Shown here: positions 17,276 to 26,297 of the stretch, in pieces | How positions within the stretch are numbered: position 1 is the first letter of the stretch | How the letters are laid out: every line of letters begins with the position of its first letter | Assembly (NCBI RefSeq): GCF_036014015.1 | Contig: NZ_CP107905.1 | Location: forward strand, 5,642,001-5,706,000 | Direction: 5' to 3' | Length of the DNA stretch: 64,000 nt | Source of the DNA: Streptomyces sp. NBC_00457 | GTDB taxonomy: Bacteria; Actinomycetota; Actinomycetes; Streptomycetales; Streptomycetaceae | Notes under the pieces: generated by a model | What the model was told of the DNA's origin: nothing | The model's input: only the letters and a program-made list of their open reading frames with translations | Database searches by the model: none | Position numbers and translations under genes: made by a program

Positions 17276-20200
17276 TTAGTTCGTCCCGATCCGCGCGAGC
17301 AGGTCCACGATCCGGCTCTGGACCTCCGTACTGGTGGAGCGCTCGGCGAGGAACAGCACGGTCTCGCCCGACGCCAGCCGCGGCAGATCGGCCTGGTCGA
17401 CGGCGGCGGTGTAGACGACGAGCGGGGTGCGGTTGAGCTGCCCGTTCGCGCGCAGCCAGTCGACGATCCCGGCCTGCCGCCGATGCACCTGCATCAGATC
17501 CATCACGACGAGATTCGGCCGGAACTGCCCCGCCAGCGTCACCGCGTCGGCATCACTCGCCGCCCGTGCCACCTGCATCCCGCGCCGCTCCAGCGTCGCG
17601 GTCAGCGCCAGCGCGATCTCCGCATGCTCCTCGATCAGCAGCACACGCGGCGGATGCTGCTCACTGTCGCGAGGCGCGAGCGCCTTCAGGAGTACGGCCG
17701 GATCGGCGCCGTACGCCGCCTCCCGCGTCGCCTGCCCGAGTCCGGCCGTTACCATCACCGGCACCTGCGCGGCCCCCGCCGCCTGCCGCAACGACTGGAG
17801 TGCCGTCCGTGTGATCGGCCCGGTCAGCGGATCGACGAACAGCGCGGCGGGGAAGGCCGCGATCTGCGCGTCGACCTCCTCGCGCGAGTTCACGATGACC
17901 GGCCGGTACCCGCGATCGCTCAGCGCCTGCTGCGTGGTCACGTCCGGCGCGGGCCACACCAGCAGCCGGCGCGGATTGTCCAGCGGCTCCGGCGGCAGCT
18001 CGTCGTCCATCGGCTGCGGTCGCGGCGGTTCCTTCACCTCGACGGCCCCACCGGGACCGTCCAGCGGCTCGGGCCCCTCGGCGGCGTTCTCGTCCGGTGC
18101 GCCTATGGCGTACGACCGTCCGGCGGCCTCGGTGGACTGCGCCAGCCGGGAACCGCGCGCCGACGTCTGCTCGCCCGAGGGATGCGGCCGGGCCGCCTGG
18201 TCGGGCCGGTCGGGTGGCGTACCCAGCTTCCGTCGCCGACCGCCGCTCGTCTGCGGCGGGGCCGGCGCGGACGCCGCCTGCTGCACCTGCGCCGCCTGCC
18301 TGCTGAACGGCACCCCCTGCCCCAACGTCCGCACACTGATCGCCCGCCCCTGCGTGGAGTTGGGGTCCACGGGAGCGGCGGCGGTCGCCTCGGCGGGCAG
18401 CGGCTGAGCGGCCCGCTGCGGCGCCGCGGCGTTCTCGGGGGGCAGGGGCGCGTTCGGCGGTACGGGGGTGGCGGCGCCGTTGGGAGGCACGGCGGCGCCG
18501 GTCGGGTTCGGCGGCATCGGCGCGGGGGCGGCCCCGTTCGCCGGTGCGGGGGCGCCCGCGCCGGAGCTGCTGTCGGCGCCGGGCCACGGCTGGGCGGGCG
18601 TGCCCTGAGGTGCACCGGTCTGCACGCCGGGCGCGGCCTCCGCGGGGAGTGGCTGACCGGGGGCGGTGTGCGGGCCAGAGCCTGACGGCTGGACGCCGGT
18701 GGCCTGCGGAGCAGGGAGGGCGGGCTGCGGAGCGGGGAGGGCGGGCTGCGGAGCGGGGAGGCCGGGCTGCGGAGCGGGGAGGCCGGGCTGCGGAGCGGGG
18801 AGGCCGGGCTGCTGTGCGGGGGAGTTCTGCGCGGGGGTGCCTGGGGCGCCTGGGGCGACTTGGGCAGCCGAGGCAGCAGCCTGGGCCGCAGGTGCGGGAC
18901 CCGCCTGCGCGGGGACCGGCTGCTGCGTCGCCGGGCTCGCCTGTACGGGCTGACCGGGGCCCGCCGTCGGTACGGCCTGCGGCTGAGCCGCGGCACCCTG
19001 CGGGGGCACGTTCACGGCGGGCTGACCCACGGCGGGCGGGCCCACGGCCGGCTGACCGGGTACGGCTGCTGCCTGTCCTGGCTGCGGCGTGCCAGGAACA
19101 CCGGCTTGCGTCGACGGGGCCAACGGACTCACGCCGGGCTGACCGGGGACTGGCTGCCCTGGGGCGGCTGCGCCTTCGATCGCGTGTGTTGCCGGAACCG
19201 GTTGCCCTTGGGGCGCGTGTCCGGAAACCGGTTGCCCTTGGGGCGTGAGTTGCGGAACCGGTTGCCCGGGTGCCGCGTGCGCTGTCGGCGTCGCCGGAAT
19301 CGGCTGCCCGGGTGGCACCTGCACGGCCTGCCCCGGCCCCTGTCCGTGAGGCCCCTGCCCATGGCCCGGAACCCCGGTGCCCTGGGGAGGCACGTTCGCA
19401 CCGGCCTGACCGGCCACGGCCTGCCCCGCCTGCACAGGCACACCCTGCCCGGCACCCTGCTGCACCGGAGCCCCCGTCGGCTCCGCAGCCGCAGGCTGGG
19501 CGACCGCCCTCCGCCGACGTCCCGTGGGCGCGTTCGTGGGATGCGGCTGCGGCGGGGTGTGGTCGTCGGACTGATCGTGCGCTACGGCGTCGTGCCGGCC
19601 GTCGTCGATCTGTGCGTCCCCGGCCGCACCGGGAGCGGGCATCTGTACGGGCGCCTGCCCCTCGGCGCTTACGGGCGCCCGGTCGGCGTCGGCGGGCGGC
19701 AGGGCGAACACCGCGCGCGGGGCCGCTTCCTGAGCGGCGGCACGTTCGTTGGCGGCGGCCAGGGCACGCCGGCGTCGCCCGGTCGGCTGCGCGTTCTCCG
19801 CGGCGGCACCGTTGGGAGCGGCGGGCAGCGCGGCCGGCAACGCCTGCTGGGCTCGCTGCCCCGCGGGCAAGGCACCACCACCACCGTCGGACGTGGGCAC
19901 GCCCTGCGGCGGCACCGTACCGCCCAGGCCGGACCCGGAGGCCGCGGCCCCGGCGGCATGCTCGGCGGCCGTGACGACGGCACCCTCGGACACACCGGCA
20001 GCGAGCTCGAGGCCCGCACCGGGCGCCGTACCCGCAACCGAACCCTCGGCAGGCCGCCCCCGCCGCCGCCCGGTACCGCCGGACCCGTCACCCGAAGCCT
20101 GAGCCTGAGCCGGAACAACGGCCGTACCCGCGGCCGCACTCGCCCCCTCGACCGCACGCCTCCGCCGCCGTCCGGTGGGCGCCGAACCCTCGGACCCCCC

Positions 20201-22012
20201 GGAGCCACCGGACTCACCGCCGCCGCCCGGCACCTCACTCTCCAGGAAGGCGTCCACGGAGGACCGCCGGGCCCGCCGCCGTCCGCCGACGGAGGTCTGC
20301 TCGGCCTCCTGCGGCTCAGCAGCCGCGGCGTCCGAAGCCGGCACCGCACCCGCCCCGCCGCCGATCGGTACCTCCAGGACGAACGCGCTCCCGCTCATCC
20401 CCGGCACCTCATGCGTCTGCAGCACACCGCCGTGCGCCCGTACGATCCCGCGGACGATCGGCTCGTGCACGGGGTCTCCCCCGGCGTACGGCCCGCGCAC
20501 CTCGATCCGTACGACCTCACCGCGCTGCGCCGCCGCCACCACAACGGTGTTGTCCATATAACCGCCCGCGGACACGGGCGAGTTGCCGGTCGCGTCGACC
20601 CCGGCGACATCCGCGACGAGATGCGCGAGCGCGGTGGCCAGGCGGGCCGCATCGACCTCGGCCTCGATGGGCGGCGCGTGGACGGCGAACTGCACGCGCC
20701 CCGGTCCGATCAGCTCGACGGCCCCGTCGACACCGGCGGCGACGACGGCGTCGAGCATCACCTTCGTACGGACGATCTGCTCACTGCCCGCGTCGATCAG
20801 CTGATACGCGAGGACGTTGTCGATGAGCTGGGTGATCCGCGAGTACCCGGCGGACAGATGATGGAGCACCTGGTTGGCCTCGGGCCACAGCTGCCCGGCG
20901 TCATCGGCGGCAAGGGCCGAAATCTCCCGCCGCAACTCGTCGAGCGGCCCGCGCAGGGACCGCCCGAGCAGCGTCAGCAGCTGCTCATGCCGCCCGGCGA
21001 GCGCCTCGAACCGGTCCTTCTCGCGCTCGGCGAGCGCGGCATACCGGTCCTCGCCGGCCGCGAGCTCTTCTTCGTGCTGCTCGCGCAGCTCCTCGAGCTC
21101 GGTGACGTGCTGCTGGCGCAGCGCGGTGAGATCGGAGGCGTGCTCTTCACCGAGCCGCTCCAGTTCCTGAGCGTGGCTCTTGTCGGCGGCGGCCTTCTCC
21201 TCGGCGAGGCTGTCGTACGGCCGCCGGTCGGTGAAGGTCAGCACCGCGCCGACGAGCTGGTCACCGTCGCGCACCGGCGCGGTCGTCAGGTCGACCGGGA
21301 CCTTCTCGCCCTTCTTCGACCACAACACCTGCCCGCGCACCCGGTGCTTGCGCCCGGAGCGCAGGGTGTCGGCGAGCGGGGACTCCGCGTACGGGAACGG
21401 CGTGCCGTCGGCGCGCGAGTGCAGCATGAGGTCGTGCAGTTCGCGTCCACCGAGATCGCTGGCTCGATAACCCAGTATCTGAGCGGCCGCCGGATTGACG
21501 AGCACGATCCGCCCGTCGGTGTCCGTCCCCACCACACCCTCGGAGGCGGCCCGCAGAATCATCTCGGTCTGCCGCTGTGACCGAGCCAGCTCGGCCTCGG
21601 TGTCGACAGTCCCCGACAGATCCCGTACGACGAGCATCAGCAGCTCGTCGGAGGTGTAGCCGTAGCCGTCGTAGGCCTGCTGCCCGTTCTCCAGGTTCGC
21701 GCTGGTGACCTCGACGGGGAATTCGGTGCCGTCTGTCCGGCGGGCGGTCATCCGCGTCGGCTTGGTCCGCCCGCGCGGGTCCATGTGATCGGGCCGCCGC
21801 ATGGACCCGGGAATGAGCTTGGAGTCGAACTCCGGCAGCAGGTCGAGCAGTCCCCGCCCGACGAGCGCGGTCCCCGGCGTTTCGAACGCCTCGAGCGCGA
21901 TGGTGTTGGCATTTACGACGGTCCCATTGGCGTTGACCAGGACCAACGCGTCGGGAAGCGCGTCCAGTATGGCTGCGAGGCGAGCAGCGCCTCGGGATGG
22001 CCTGCTGCTCAC
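17276..22012 (-). CDS. giant PAS / degenerate histidine-kinase / receiver-like signalling protein
   Basis: 1578 residues, GTG start with GGGAGG upstream. Approximate order: PAS ~10-130 (LDALPDALVLVNANGTVVNA), PAS ~140-260 (ILRAASEGVVGTDTDG), charged coiled coil ~265-345, HisKA-like helices ~345-400, HATPase-like ~420-570, a disordered linker ~575-1340 made of Pro, Ala, Gln and Gly with embedded TGRRRRA-type basic patches, then two receiver-like folds ~1365-1460 and ~1465-1578. The HisKA motif reads GRSLRGPLDEL, where S-H-E-L-R-T-P-L is expected, so the phosphoacceptor His is gone; the N-box lacks Asn. The last receiver keeps the Asp (VVMDLMQ) and Thr (VVYTA) but not the usual Lys. Probably a scaffold or pseudokinase, not an active phosphorelay. 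Convergent with TetR; no partner gene adjoins. Confidence 0.82.
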   Translation of the reverse strand: MSSRPSRGAARLAAILDALPDALVLVNANGTVVNANTIALEAFETPGTALVGRGLLDLLPEFDSKLIPGSMRRPDHMDPRGRTKPTRMTARRTDGTEFPVEVTSANLENGQQAYDGYGYTSDELLMLVVRDLSGTVDTEAELARSQRQTEMILRAASEGVVGTDTDGRIVLVNPAAAQILGYRASDLGGRELHDLMLHSRADGTPFPYAESPLADTLRSGRKHRVRGQVLWSKKGEKVPVDLTTAPVRDGDQLVGAVLTFTDRRPYDSLAEEKAAADKSHAQELERLGEEHASDLTALRQQHVTELEELREQHEEELAAGEDRYAALAEREKDRFEALAGRHEQLLTLLGRSLRGPLDELRREISALAADDAGQLWPEANQVLHHLSAGYSRITQLIDNVLAYQLIDAGSEQIVRTKVMLDAVVAAGVDGAVELIGPGRVQFAVHAPPIEAEVDAARLATALAHLVADVAGVDATGNSPVSAGGYMDNTVVVAAAQRGEVVRIEVRGPYAGGDPVHEPIVRGIVRAHGGVLQTHEVPGMSGSAFVLEVPIGGGAGAVPASDAAAAEPQEAEQTSVGGRRRARRSSVDAFLESEVPGGGGESGGSGGSEGSAPTGRRRRRAVEGASAAAGTAVVPAQAQASGDGSGGTGRRRGRPAEGSVAGTAPGAGLELAAGVSEGAVVTAAEHAAGAAASGSGLGGTVPPQGVPTSDGGGGALPAGQRAQQALPAALPAAPNGAAAENAQPTGRRRRALAAANERAAAQEAAPRAVFALPPADADRAPVSAEGQAPVQMPAPGAAGDAQIDDGRHDAVAHDQSDDHTPPQPHPTNAPTGRRRRAVAQPAAAEPTGAPVQQGAGQGVPVQAGQAVAGQAGANVPPQGTGVPGHGQGPHGQGPGQAVQVPPGQPIPATPTAHAAPGQPVPQLTPQGQPVSGHAPQGQPVPATHAIEGAAAPGQPVPGQPGVSPLAPSTQAGVPGTPQPGQAAAVPGQPAVGPPAVGQPAVNVPPQGAAAQPQAVPTAGPGQPVQASPATQQPVPAQAGPAPAAQAAASAAQVAPGAPGTPAQNSPAQQPGLPAPQPGLPAPQPGLPAPQPALPAPQPALPAPQATGVQPSGSGPHTAPGQPLPAEAAPGVQTGAPQGTPAQPWPGADSSSGAGAPAPANGAAPAPMPPNPTGAAVPPNGAATPVPPNAPLPPENAAAPQRAAQPLPAEATAAAPVDPNSTQGRAISVRTLGQGVPFSRQAAQVQQAASAPAPPQTSGGRRRKLGTPPDRPDQAARPHPSGEQTSARGSRLAQSTEAAGRSYAIGAPDENAAEGPEPLDGPGGAVEVKEPPRPQPMDDELPPEPLDNPRRLLVWPAPDVTTQQALSDRGYRPVIVNSREEVDAQIAAFPAALFVDPLTGPITRTALQSLRQAAGAAQVPVMVTAGLGQATREAAYGADPAVLLKALAPRDSEQHPPRVLLIEEHAEIALALTATLERRGMQVARAASDADAVTLAGQFRPNLVVMDLMQVHRRQAGIVDWLRANGQLNRTPLVVYTAAVDQADLPRLASGETVLFLAERSTSTEVQSRIVDLLARIGTN
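18708..18812 (-). repeat. 21-bp tandem repeats in the linker of the giant sensor gene
   Basis: About five units of roughly gcggagcggggaggscgggct encode LPAPQP(G/A) heptads. Similar shorter Pro-Gln repeats fill the flanking linker sequence. Confidence 0.8.
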
Positions 22013-22342
22013 GAGACGCTTCCTCCCTGTTACCGCACCTTGCCCACCGCTCCGGCCATCTTGCCAACCCGCCCGCGGTGTGTCACGCGAGGGAGTCTAA
22101 GGGCTGCGGTTGCGCTCGCGACGCCGGATGAGAGGGAGGTCGCACGACGAAGTGACGACGACGTGACGCGGAAGACGACCCAGAACGCGTCACCCTGCGT
22201 TTTCGCCCCACCGTCACGTCGCGAGACCTTCGCGGGACTTTTACGGCGCCTCTGATTCCGTAATGAAGTGCCTATGAGGCAGGCGTTGAGGCGCTCACGA
22301 GGTTGACGCGCCGCCGACTCAAGACGACGTCGCGGCACGACC
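22013..22342. other. intergenic region upstream of the giant sensor gene
   Basis: 330 bases with no supported gene on either strand. It should hold the promoter of the sensor gene. No clear operator or RNA structure was recognised. Confidence 0.35.
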
Positions 22343-22816
22343 TCAGGACGACCGAGCGAGATCGGGCAAGAGCGGCACTAGCCGGTCCCACCGGGCGATC
22401 TGGCACCCGTCACTGCGGCTGTACGTCGCGTCGACGGGCCGCCGGCCCCACGTTCCGGTGACATGGGCGGTCGCGTCGCCGCCGTACTGCATCGTGCAGA
22501 TGGTGCCGTCGGGCACGGGAGCGAAGGTCTCCCGCCCCCACCGCGTACTCCGATCCACGGCCGCACACGCACCGCTCGCCTCGGGGTGGCTGCCACCGAC
22601 GGGATGGCAGTACAGCTCATACGTCCCGTCCGCATCACCGCCCGCGTGCCGCACGGAGACGGTCAGGTGATCGCCGCTCCGGTCCTCGTCGCGGACGGGC
22701 GGAGGAGCGGCCTCGACATGACCGGCGGCGGACGACGGCGCCGCCGGCAAACCGGCCGCGGCGACGGAGGCGACGGCGGTAAGGAGAATCCGGGTGGCCC
22801 GGTTGACCTGCAACAT
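22343..22816 (-). CDS. subtilisin inhibitor-like (SSI, I16) secreted protease inhibitor
   Basis: 157 residues from ATG 22816; a longer in-frame reading lacks a better ribosome site. Signal peptide at 1-31 (ATRILLTAVASVAAAGLPAAPSS). The SSI fold pattern is present with its four cysteines: YELYCHPVGGSHPEASGACA, then TICTMQYGGDATAHVTGTWG and RSDGCQIARW. By alignment with SSI, where the reactive bond follows Met in C-P-M-V-Y, the P1 residue here is Met in C-T-M-Q-Y. The following D-P-V is replaced by GGD, so specificity may differ. Secreted SSIs restrain extracellular serine proteases during development. Confidence 0.82.
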   Translation of the reverse strand: MLQVNRATRILLTAVASVAAAGLPAAPSSAAGHVEAAPPPVRDEDRSGDHLTVSVRHAGGDADGTYELYCHPVGGSHPEASGACAAVDRSTRWGRETFAPVPDGTICTMQYGGDATAHVTGTWGRRPVDATYSRSDGCQIARWDRLVPLLPDLARSS

Positions 22817-22986
22817 GACCTGACTAACGCCGTACGGCCCCCACGGTTGCGCCCCGCCCCGCCGCACCTCAAGCCCTTTGCCCTGCGGCCTGCCTGCCTA
22901 GTACCGTGGGGGGCGATTGGTGACACCACGCTCGACTGTGTCATCATCTGCACGCACCACTCGCGCTCGCGCGAGCGGCTGTGCGG

Positions 22987-23076
22987 GAGGCGTCGCCTAG
23001 TCCGGTCTATGGCGCCGCACTGCTAATGCGGTTTGGGCCTTAAAGCCCATCGAGGGTTCAAATCCCTCCGCCTCCG
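22987..23076 (+). tRNA. tRNA-Ser (GCT)
   Basis: 90 nt. The acceptor stem GGAGGCG / CGCCTCC, a five-pair anticodon stem CCGCA / TGCGG enclosing loop CTGCTAA (anticodon GCT), a long variable arm (GGGCC region) and T-loop GGTTCAAATCC are all visible. The discriminator base is G. CCA is not encoded. Confidence 0.95.
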
Positions 23077-23087
23077 CGCAAGATCAC

Positions 23088-23118
23088 CGAAGCCCCGGTC
23101 CACCCGACCGGGGCTTCG
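23088..23118 (+). terminator. terminator after tRNA-Ser
   Basis: A perfect 13-bp stem CGAAGCCCCGGTC / GACCGGGGCTTCG with a five-base loop, 11 bases past the tRNA 3' end. No T-tract, as common in Streptomyces. Confidence 0.75.
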
Positions 23119-23269
23119 CCCGTCCCGGCCCCCCTGAACCTCGTTTCCGCAGGTCACAAGGGCTACAGCAAACGGATTTCACATGGCGGCGGCAGTCATG
23201 TAATGTTCTTCCTGTCGCCGCGAGCGGCCCAGCAGGGCCCAGAACAGCGACAAAAACAAAAGAACACAA

Positions 23270-23342
23270 GCACTCGTAGCTTAACGGATAGAGCATCTGA
23301 CTACGGATCAGAAGGTTGCAGGTTCGAATCCTGCCGAGTGCA
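23270..23342 (+). tRNA. tRNA-Arg (ACG)
   Basis: 73 nt. Acceptor GCACTCG / CGAGTGC, D-arm with TAGCTTAACGGATAGAGC, anticodon stem CTGA / TCAG with loop CTACGGA (anticodon ACG), T-arm GCAGGTTCGAATCCTGC, discriminator A. The T-loop half is a classic integrase target, but I found no second copy of the 3' end in the window. Confidence 0.95.
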
Positions 23343-23350
23343 CATAGGTG

Positions 23351-23378
23351 AAAGGCCCCGGAGAGATCCGGGGCCTTT
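23351..23378 (+). terminator. terminator after tRNA-Arg
   Basis: Stem AAAGGCCCCGGA / TCCGGGGCCTTT (12 bp) with GAGA loop, nine bases past the tRNA, followed by ggcgttt. Confidence 0.85.
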
Positions 23379-24197
23379 GGCGTTTCATGGGCGTACCGCA
23401 GTGAAGTACAGCTCGGGGTGATGCTGGCGATGGGGCCCGAGTCGTCCGAAACCCGCCCACGCCAAGGCTCCCGGCGCCGGCATGCTGGCAGGTCCGAGTA
23501 TCGGACCGCGGCTCGAGGGGGACAGCGTGATCGTGAACCGGCGTGTCGGCAGCGAACAGCCTGCCACGTCGCCGAAATCGCTGCTGCTGCTGCTGCAACC
23601 TGTGACACCGCGTACAGCCAAGCTGCCAACGGTCACTTGATCGACCTCTTCGCAGCGCTTCCGTTACCGGGAACCACAGAAGGGAAGGACTTCTGGGAGC
23701 GCATCCGCGGCACCGGAGGCAGCGCAGCCTGGAACATCCACCCTGCCAACATAGGCGGGCCCTTCTTCCGCCGCGTCCGTGGCGGCAACGAGGGCGGCGT
23801 CGCCTCCCGGGCCTGAGCTTCCTGGAGGAGCTGACGCCATCTCAGCGCAGGGCCGTGGCAGAGGTCATCGGCTCAGTTCGTGACCGTGGCACCATCCCAA
23901 CGCCGGAGCAAACCCCCGGATCAGGTCGAACCCGTACACCACTTCCCTGGACGCAACCGTCGGCGACAGTTCGAAAGGTCACAGGACCGTGGGCGATTCT
24001 TCGAAGCCTGGCGCCGCGCCTGACCGCCTGGCGCACACCGCATTGCAGTACGGACCATGAGCTGCCCGTGCCCCATCCGTGCCTGATACGGCGGGGACCG
24101 TGGGAACACAGGGCAGCCAGGACTGGACAGGGCGGAGGGGCCCCTATTCAGCGTGGCGTTCGAGGCCAAGAAAGAACAACTTGGCCTTGGCGCTCGA
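23379..24197. other. long stretch downstream of tRNA-Arg without a convincing gene
   Basis: 819 bases. Several short frames exist but none has a clear ribosome site together with recognisable protein sequence. A degenerate coding look appears on the plus strand around 23820-23945 (LEELTPSQRRAVAEVIGSV then RDRGTIPTPEQ), opened by no start and closed by frame breaks. The position after a tRNA fits a decayed integrated element, but no integrase or att repeat is visible. Confidence 0.45.
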
Positions 24198-24599
24198 CTA
24201 CGGGTGGTCACAGAGGGAATTGGGTTTCCGTATTGCCCTCATTTCGTACCTGACGCCACTGGCAAGGGGTTCCGTCCGTGGACCCTGCCTGAGATAGGGA
24301 TCAGAAGTATCCCCATCAGAGTCCACGTGGCGAAACCTCACGCAGTACCCATCTCCGATCCAGACGCCCGCGGTGAACGGGTAGCCCGAATACATCCCGG
24401 CTGGAATCAGGTCGTCGTAGGTCCCGTGCTGGTGAGGGCCACTCAAGGACCTGAGGGCCCCGATGGGGACCGTTCCTGTGTTCAGGACGGTGTTGACCGG
24501 CTGCGCTGCGGCTGCCGGAGGACCTGAGAGCAGTGCCGCACCGACAGCCGCGACAGAAGCCAACGCGGCACCATGCCGTGGCCTTATGAATCTACGCAT
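24198..24599 (-). CDS. small secreted protein
   Basis: 133 residues, ATG 24599, with a purine-rich gaagggaaggaat run upstream. Residues 1-32 are a signal peptide (MRRFIRPRHGAALASVAAVG, cleavage near AAA-QP). The mature domain has two cysteines (DGYCVRFRHVD and SLCDHP) and a Tyr/Gly-rich middle. No family recognised. Possibly an extracellular enzyme inhibitor or lectin-like protein; no neighbours inform its role. Confidence 0.65.
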   Translation of the reverse strand: MRRFIRPRHGAALASVAAVGAALLSGPPAAAAQPVNTVLNTGTVPIGALRSLSGPHQHGTYDDLIPAGMYSGYPFTAGVWIGDGYCVRFRHVDSDGDTSDPYLRQGPRTEPLASGVRYEMRAIRKPNSLCDHP

Positions 24600-24883
24600 G
24601 ATTGATTCCTTCCCTTCGGGTCTCCCGAGCTCCGTTCGTGGTCGAACGGCCCACTGGCCGGATCCGCTGGGTGGATAGGGAAGTCAAAAGGGCCCCCCGT
24701 CCCCTCGGTGCCACTGGTCGTCGCCCACGATGGGGCGCGCAGGTGGACGGGCACCTTGTGAAAACCTTGCTTCCCTAGTCAGCTGGGCTGCGGCGGGGGC
24801 TCGGCGTCCGGAGGGAAGAGCACACAGGCAGTCACGTTCGGATCGATCACGGCCGCGCGCGTAGAGCTACGACGGTTACGGGA
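24600..24883. other. intergenic region, no gene seen
   Basis: 284 bases between two minus-strand genes; holds the promoter of the secreted protein. A ggtgcc...ggcacc inverted repeat around 24708-24754 is the only visible structure. Confidence 0.35.
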
Positions 24884-25459
24884 TCAGGCTGCTGTGCAGT
24901 AAGGCAGTGGGGTGGTGCGTCGGTTCGTGTTTGGTGCGGCGTGCTGGGCCGGACTCGGGTTCCTCCGGGCCGGGTTGAAGACGAACAGGCGCAGCACCAA
25001 GAAGCGGCCGATTCCGGCGAGGCCGGCGGCGGTCAGGTAGATGGTCTGTTCCCAGAGGAGCGTGGGTGAGGGCTGGACCGTGTGGAGGGTGAGTATCGCG
25101 GTGGACGTCACCGCGTACGCGGCCGTGGCTGAGCCTGCTGACTGGAGGTGGCGGCGCAGGCCGGGGCGGTGTCCGGTGCCGAACGTGAACAGGGCGTGGA
25201 GTTCGGTGCAGAGGAGGGTTGAGGCGACTGTGATGAGCGCGTTCGCCAGTGTCCAGGGCATGAGTGTTGCCGTCAGCGGCACCGCCGCGCTGGAAAGGAC
25301 GCCGACGCCGCCTCCGCACACCACGAAACGGACGAAGGATGCGAACGGACCGGGGGCGCCCGCGATGCGGATTGCGCTCTCCTCCTCGCCCGTCGGCCCC
25401 AGCTTCGCGGCGCTCGGCTCGTACGCCATCTCCTGGTTCGGCGAACGCAGCGACTTCAT
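24884..25459 (-). CDS. GtrA-like four-helix membrane protein
   Basis: 191 residues from ATG 25459, chosen for AAGGAA upstream; longer in-frame starts exist to 25513. Four predicted membrane helices: FVRFVVCGGGVGVLSSAAVP, LANALITVASTLLCTELHAL, ATAAYAVTSTAILTLHTV and YLTAAGLAGIGRFLVLRLFV. The R-F-x-x-x-G-g-x-G opening and the R-F-L-v-L-R-l-F-V-F ending are GtrA-family marks. Such proteins assist lipid-linked sugar transfer or flipping across the membrane. Unlike the 30.3 kb gene, no glycosyltransferase domain is attached. Confidence 0.7.
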   Translation of the reverse strand: MKSLRSPNQEMAYEPSAAKLGPTGEEESAIRIAGAPGPFASFVRFVVCGGGVGVLSSAAVPLTATLMPWTLANALITVASTLLCTELHALFTFGTGHRPGLRRHLQSAGSATAAYAVTSTAILTLHTVQPSPTLLWEQTIYLTAAGLAGIGRFLVLRLFVFNPARRNPSPAQHAAPNTNRRTTPLPYCTAA

Positions 25460-25661
25460 GGGGAAGTTCCTTCCGGGCAGGGACCGTTGAGACTCGGTGA
25501 TCAGCTGCGTCAACGATCCCGTCAGAGGCTCCGCGAAACGAGGACGCAGCCTCCCGTATCGAAGGTGTAGCCAGCCCTACCAACGGGGTGCGGTTCGCCG
25601 TACGACGCCTGCCCTCGTCAGGTCATTCCGCGCGAGCCGTGACACCGTGCGATGCCGCCAA

Positions 25662-26168
25662 TCATGACCGCGGGCGTTGGGGCGGTGGTGAGCCGTGGAG
25701 TTCGCGCAGCTCCTCGATGTACTCCAGCGCCAGACCGGTCGTGCGGGTGAACCAGTCGTTCAGTACGGCGATTTCGGCGGCGGAGTAGTCGGCGAAGAGG
25801 GTGTGGAGGCGGGCGTAGTAGGGGCCGTAGAGGGCCTCGACGCGGGTGACGGCGGCGGGGACCGCGGCCAGGCGGACGCGGCGGCGGTCGGTGGGGTCGG
25901 GGCGGCGGGTGATGAAGCCGGCGCGTTCCAGGCGGTTGATGATGCCGGTGGCGGCGCCGGTGGTGACGTGGGCGTGTTCTGCGAGGTCGCCCGCGGTGAG
26001 GAGGTTGTCGCCGGCCTTGAGGACGCAGGCGAAGCAGAGGAGGTCGGTGACGTTCAGGCCCAGCCGCTGGGCCATTTCCTGCTGACCCAGCAGGTGGGTG
26101 GCGATCAGGGAGTCCATCGCTGACAGGGCCTGGGCCGGGGTGGCGGTCGGGCGCGGCTTGGCTGACAT
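25662..26168 (-). CDS. MarR family transcriptional regulator
   Basis: 168 residues. The winged helix is clear: LLTAGDLAEHAHVTTGAATG then IINRLERAGFITRRPDPTDRRRVRL, the MarR wing with the conserved D-x-R-D/R-x-R. N- and C-terminal helices form the dimer. An AT-rich inverted repeat lies in its own promoter, so autoregulation is likely. Neighbouring genes are not obvious targets. Confidence 0.88.
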   Translation of the reverse strand: MSAKPRPTATPAQALSAMDSLIATHLLGQQEMAQRLGLNVTDLLCFACVLKAGDNLLTAGDLAEHAHVTTGAATGIINRLERAGFITRRPDPTDRRRVRLAAVPAAVTRVEALYGPYYARLHTLFADYSAAEIAVLNDWFTRTTGLALEYIEELRELHGSPPPQRPRS

Positions 26169-26200
26169 CGCAGTTCCCTGTTTCCTTAGTGCGTGAGATG

Positions 26201-26213
26201 TTTAGGTGCTAAA
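26201..26213. promoter_or_regulatory. inverted repeat TTTAG-GTG-CTAAA upstream of MarR
   Basis: Thirteen-base AT-rich palindrome 33 bases before the MarR start, in an AT-rich patch (to 26235) that stands out from the local composition. Typical place for a MarR autoregulatory site. Confidence 0.65.
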
Positions 26214-26297
26214 TTTCTTACGGGGTGAGGGATATTTCATGAGGATCCATCCTCGCCCATACAGCGGACGTCCGCTGCCCAAGAAGGAGGCAGGTAC

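Noticed and set aside
18700..18812. Repeat array as CRISPR
   Set aside because: Coding 21-bp heptad repeat inside the linker of a protein; no unique spacers.
18860..21580. A 906-codon plus-strand frame
   Set aside because: Antisense shadow of the giant PAS/receiver gene; composition is Arg/Gly-rich without domains, while the opposite strand has clear PAS and receiver folds.
23270..24197. Integrated element at tRNA-Arg
   Set aside because: No integrase, excisionase or direct repeat of the tRNA 3' end was found; the area is only noted as decayed.
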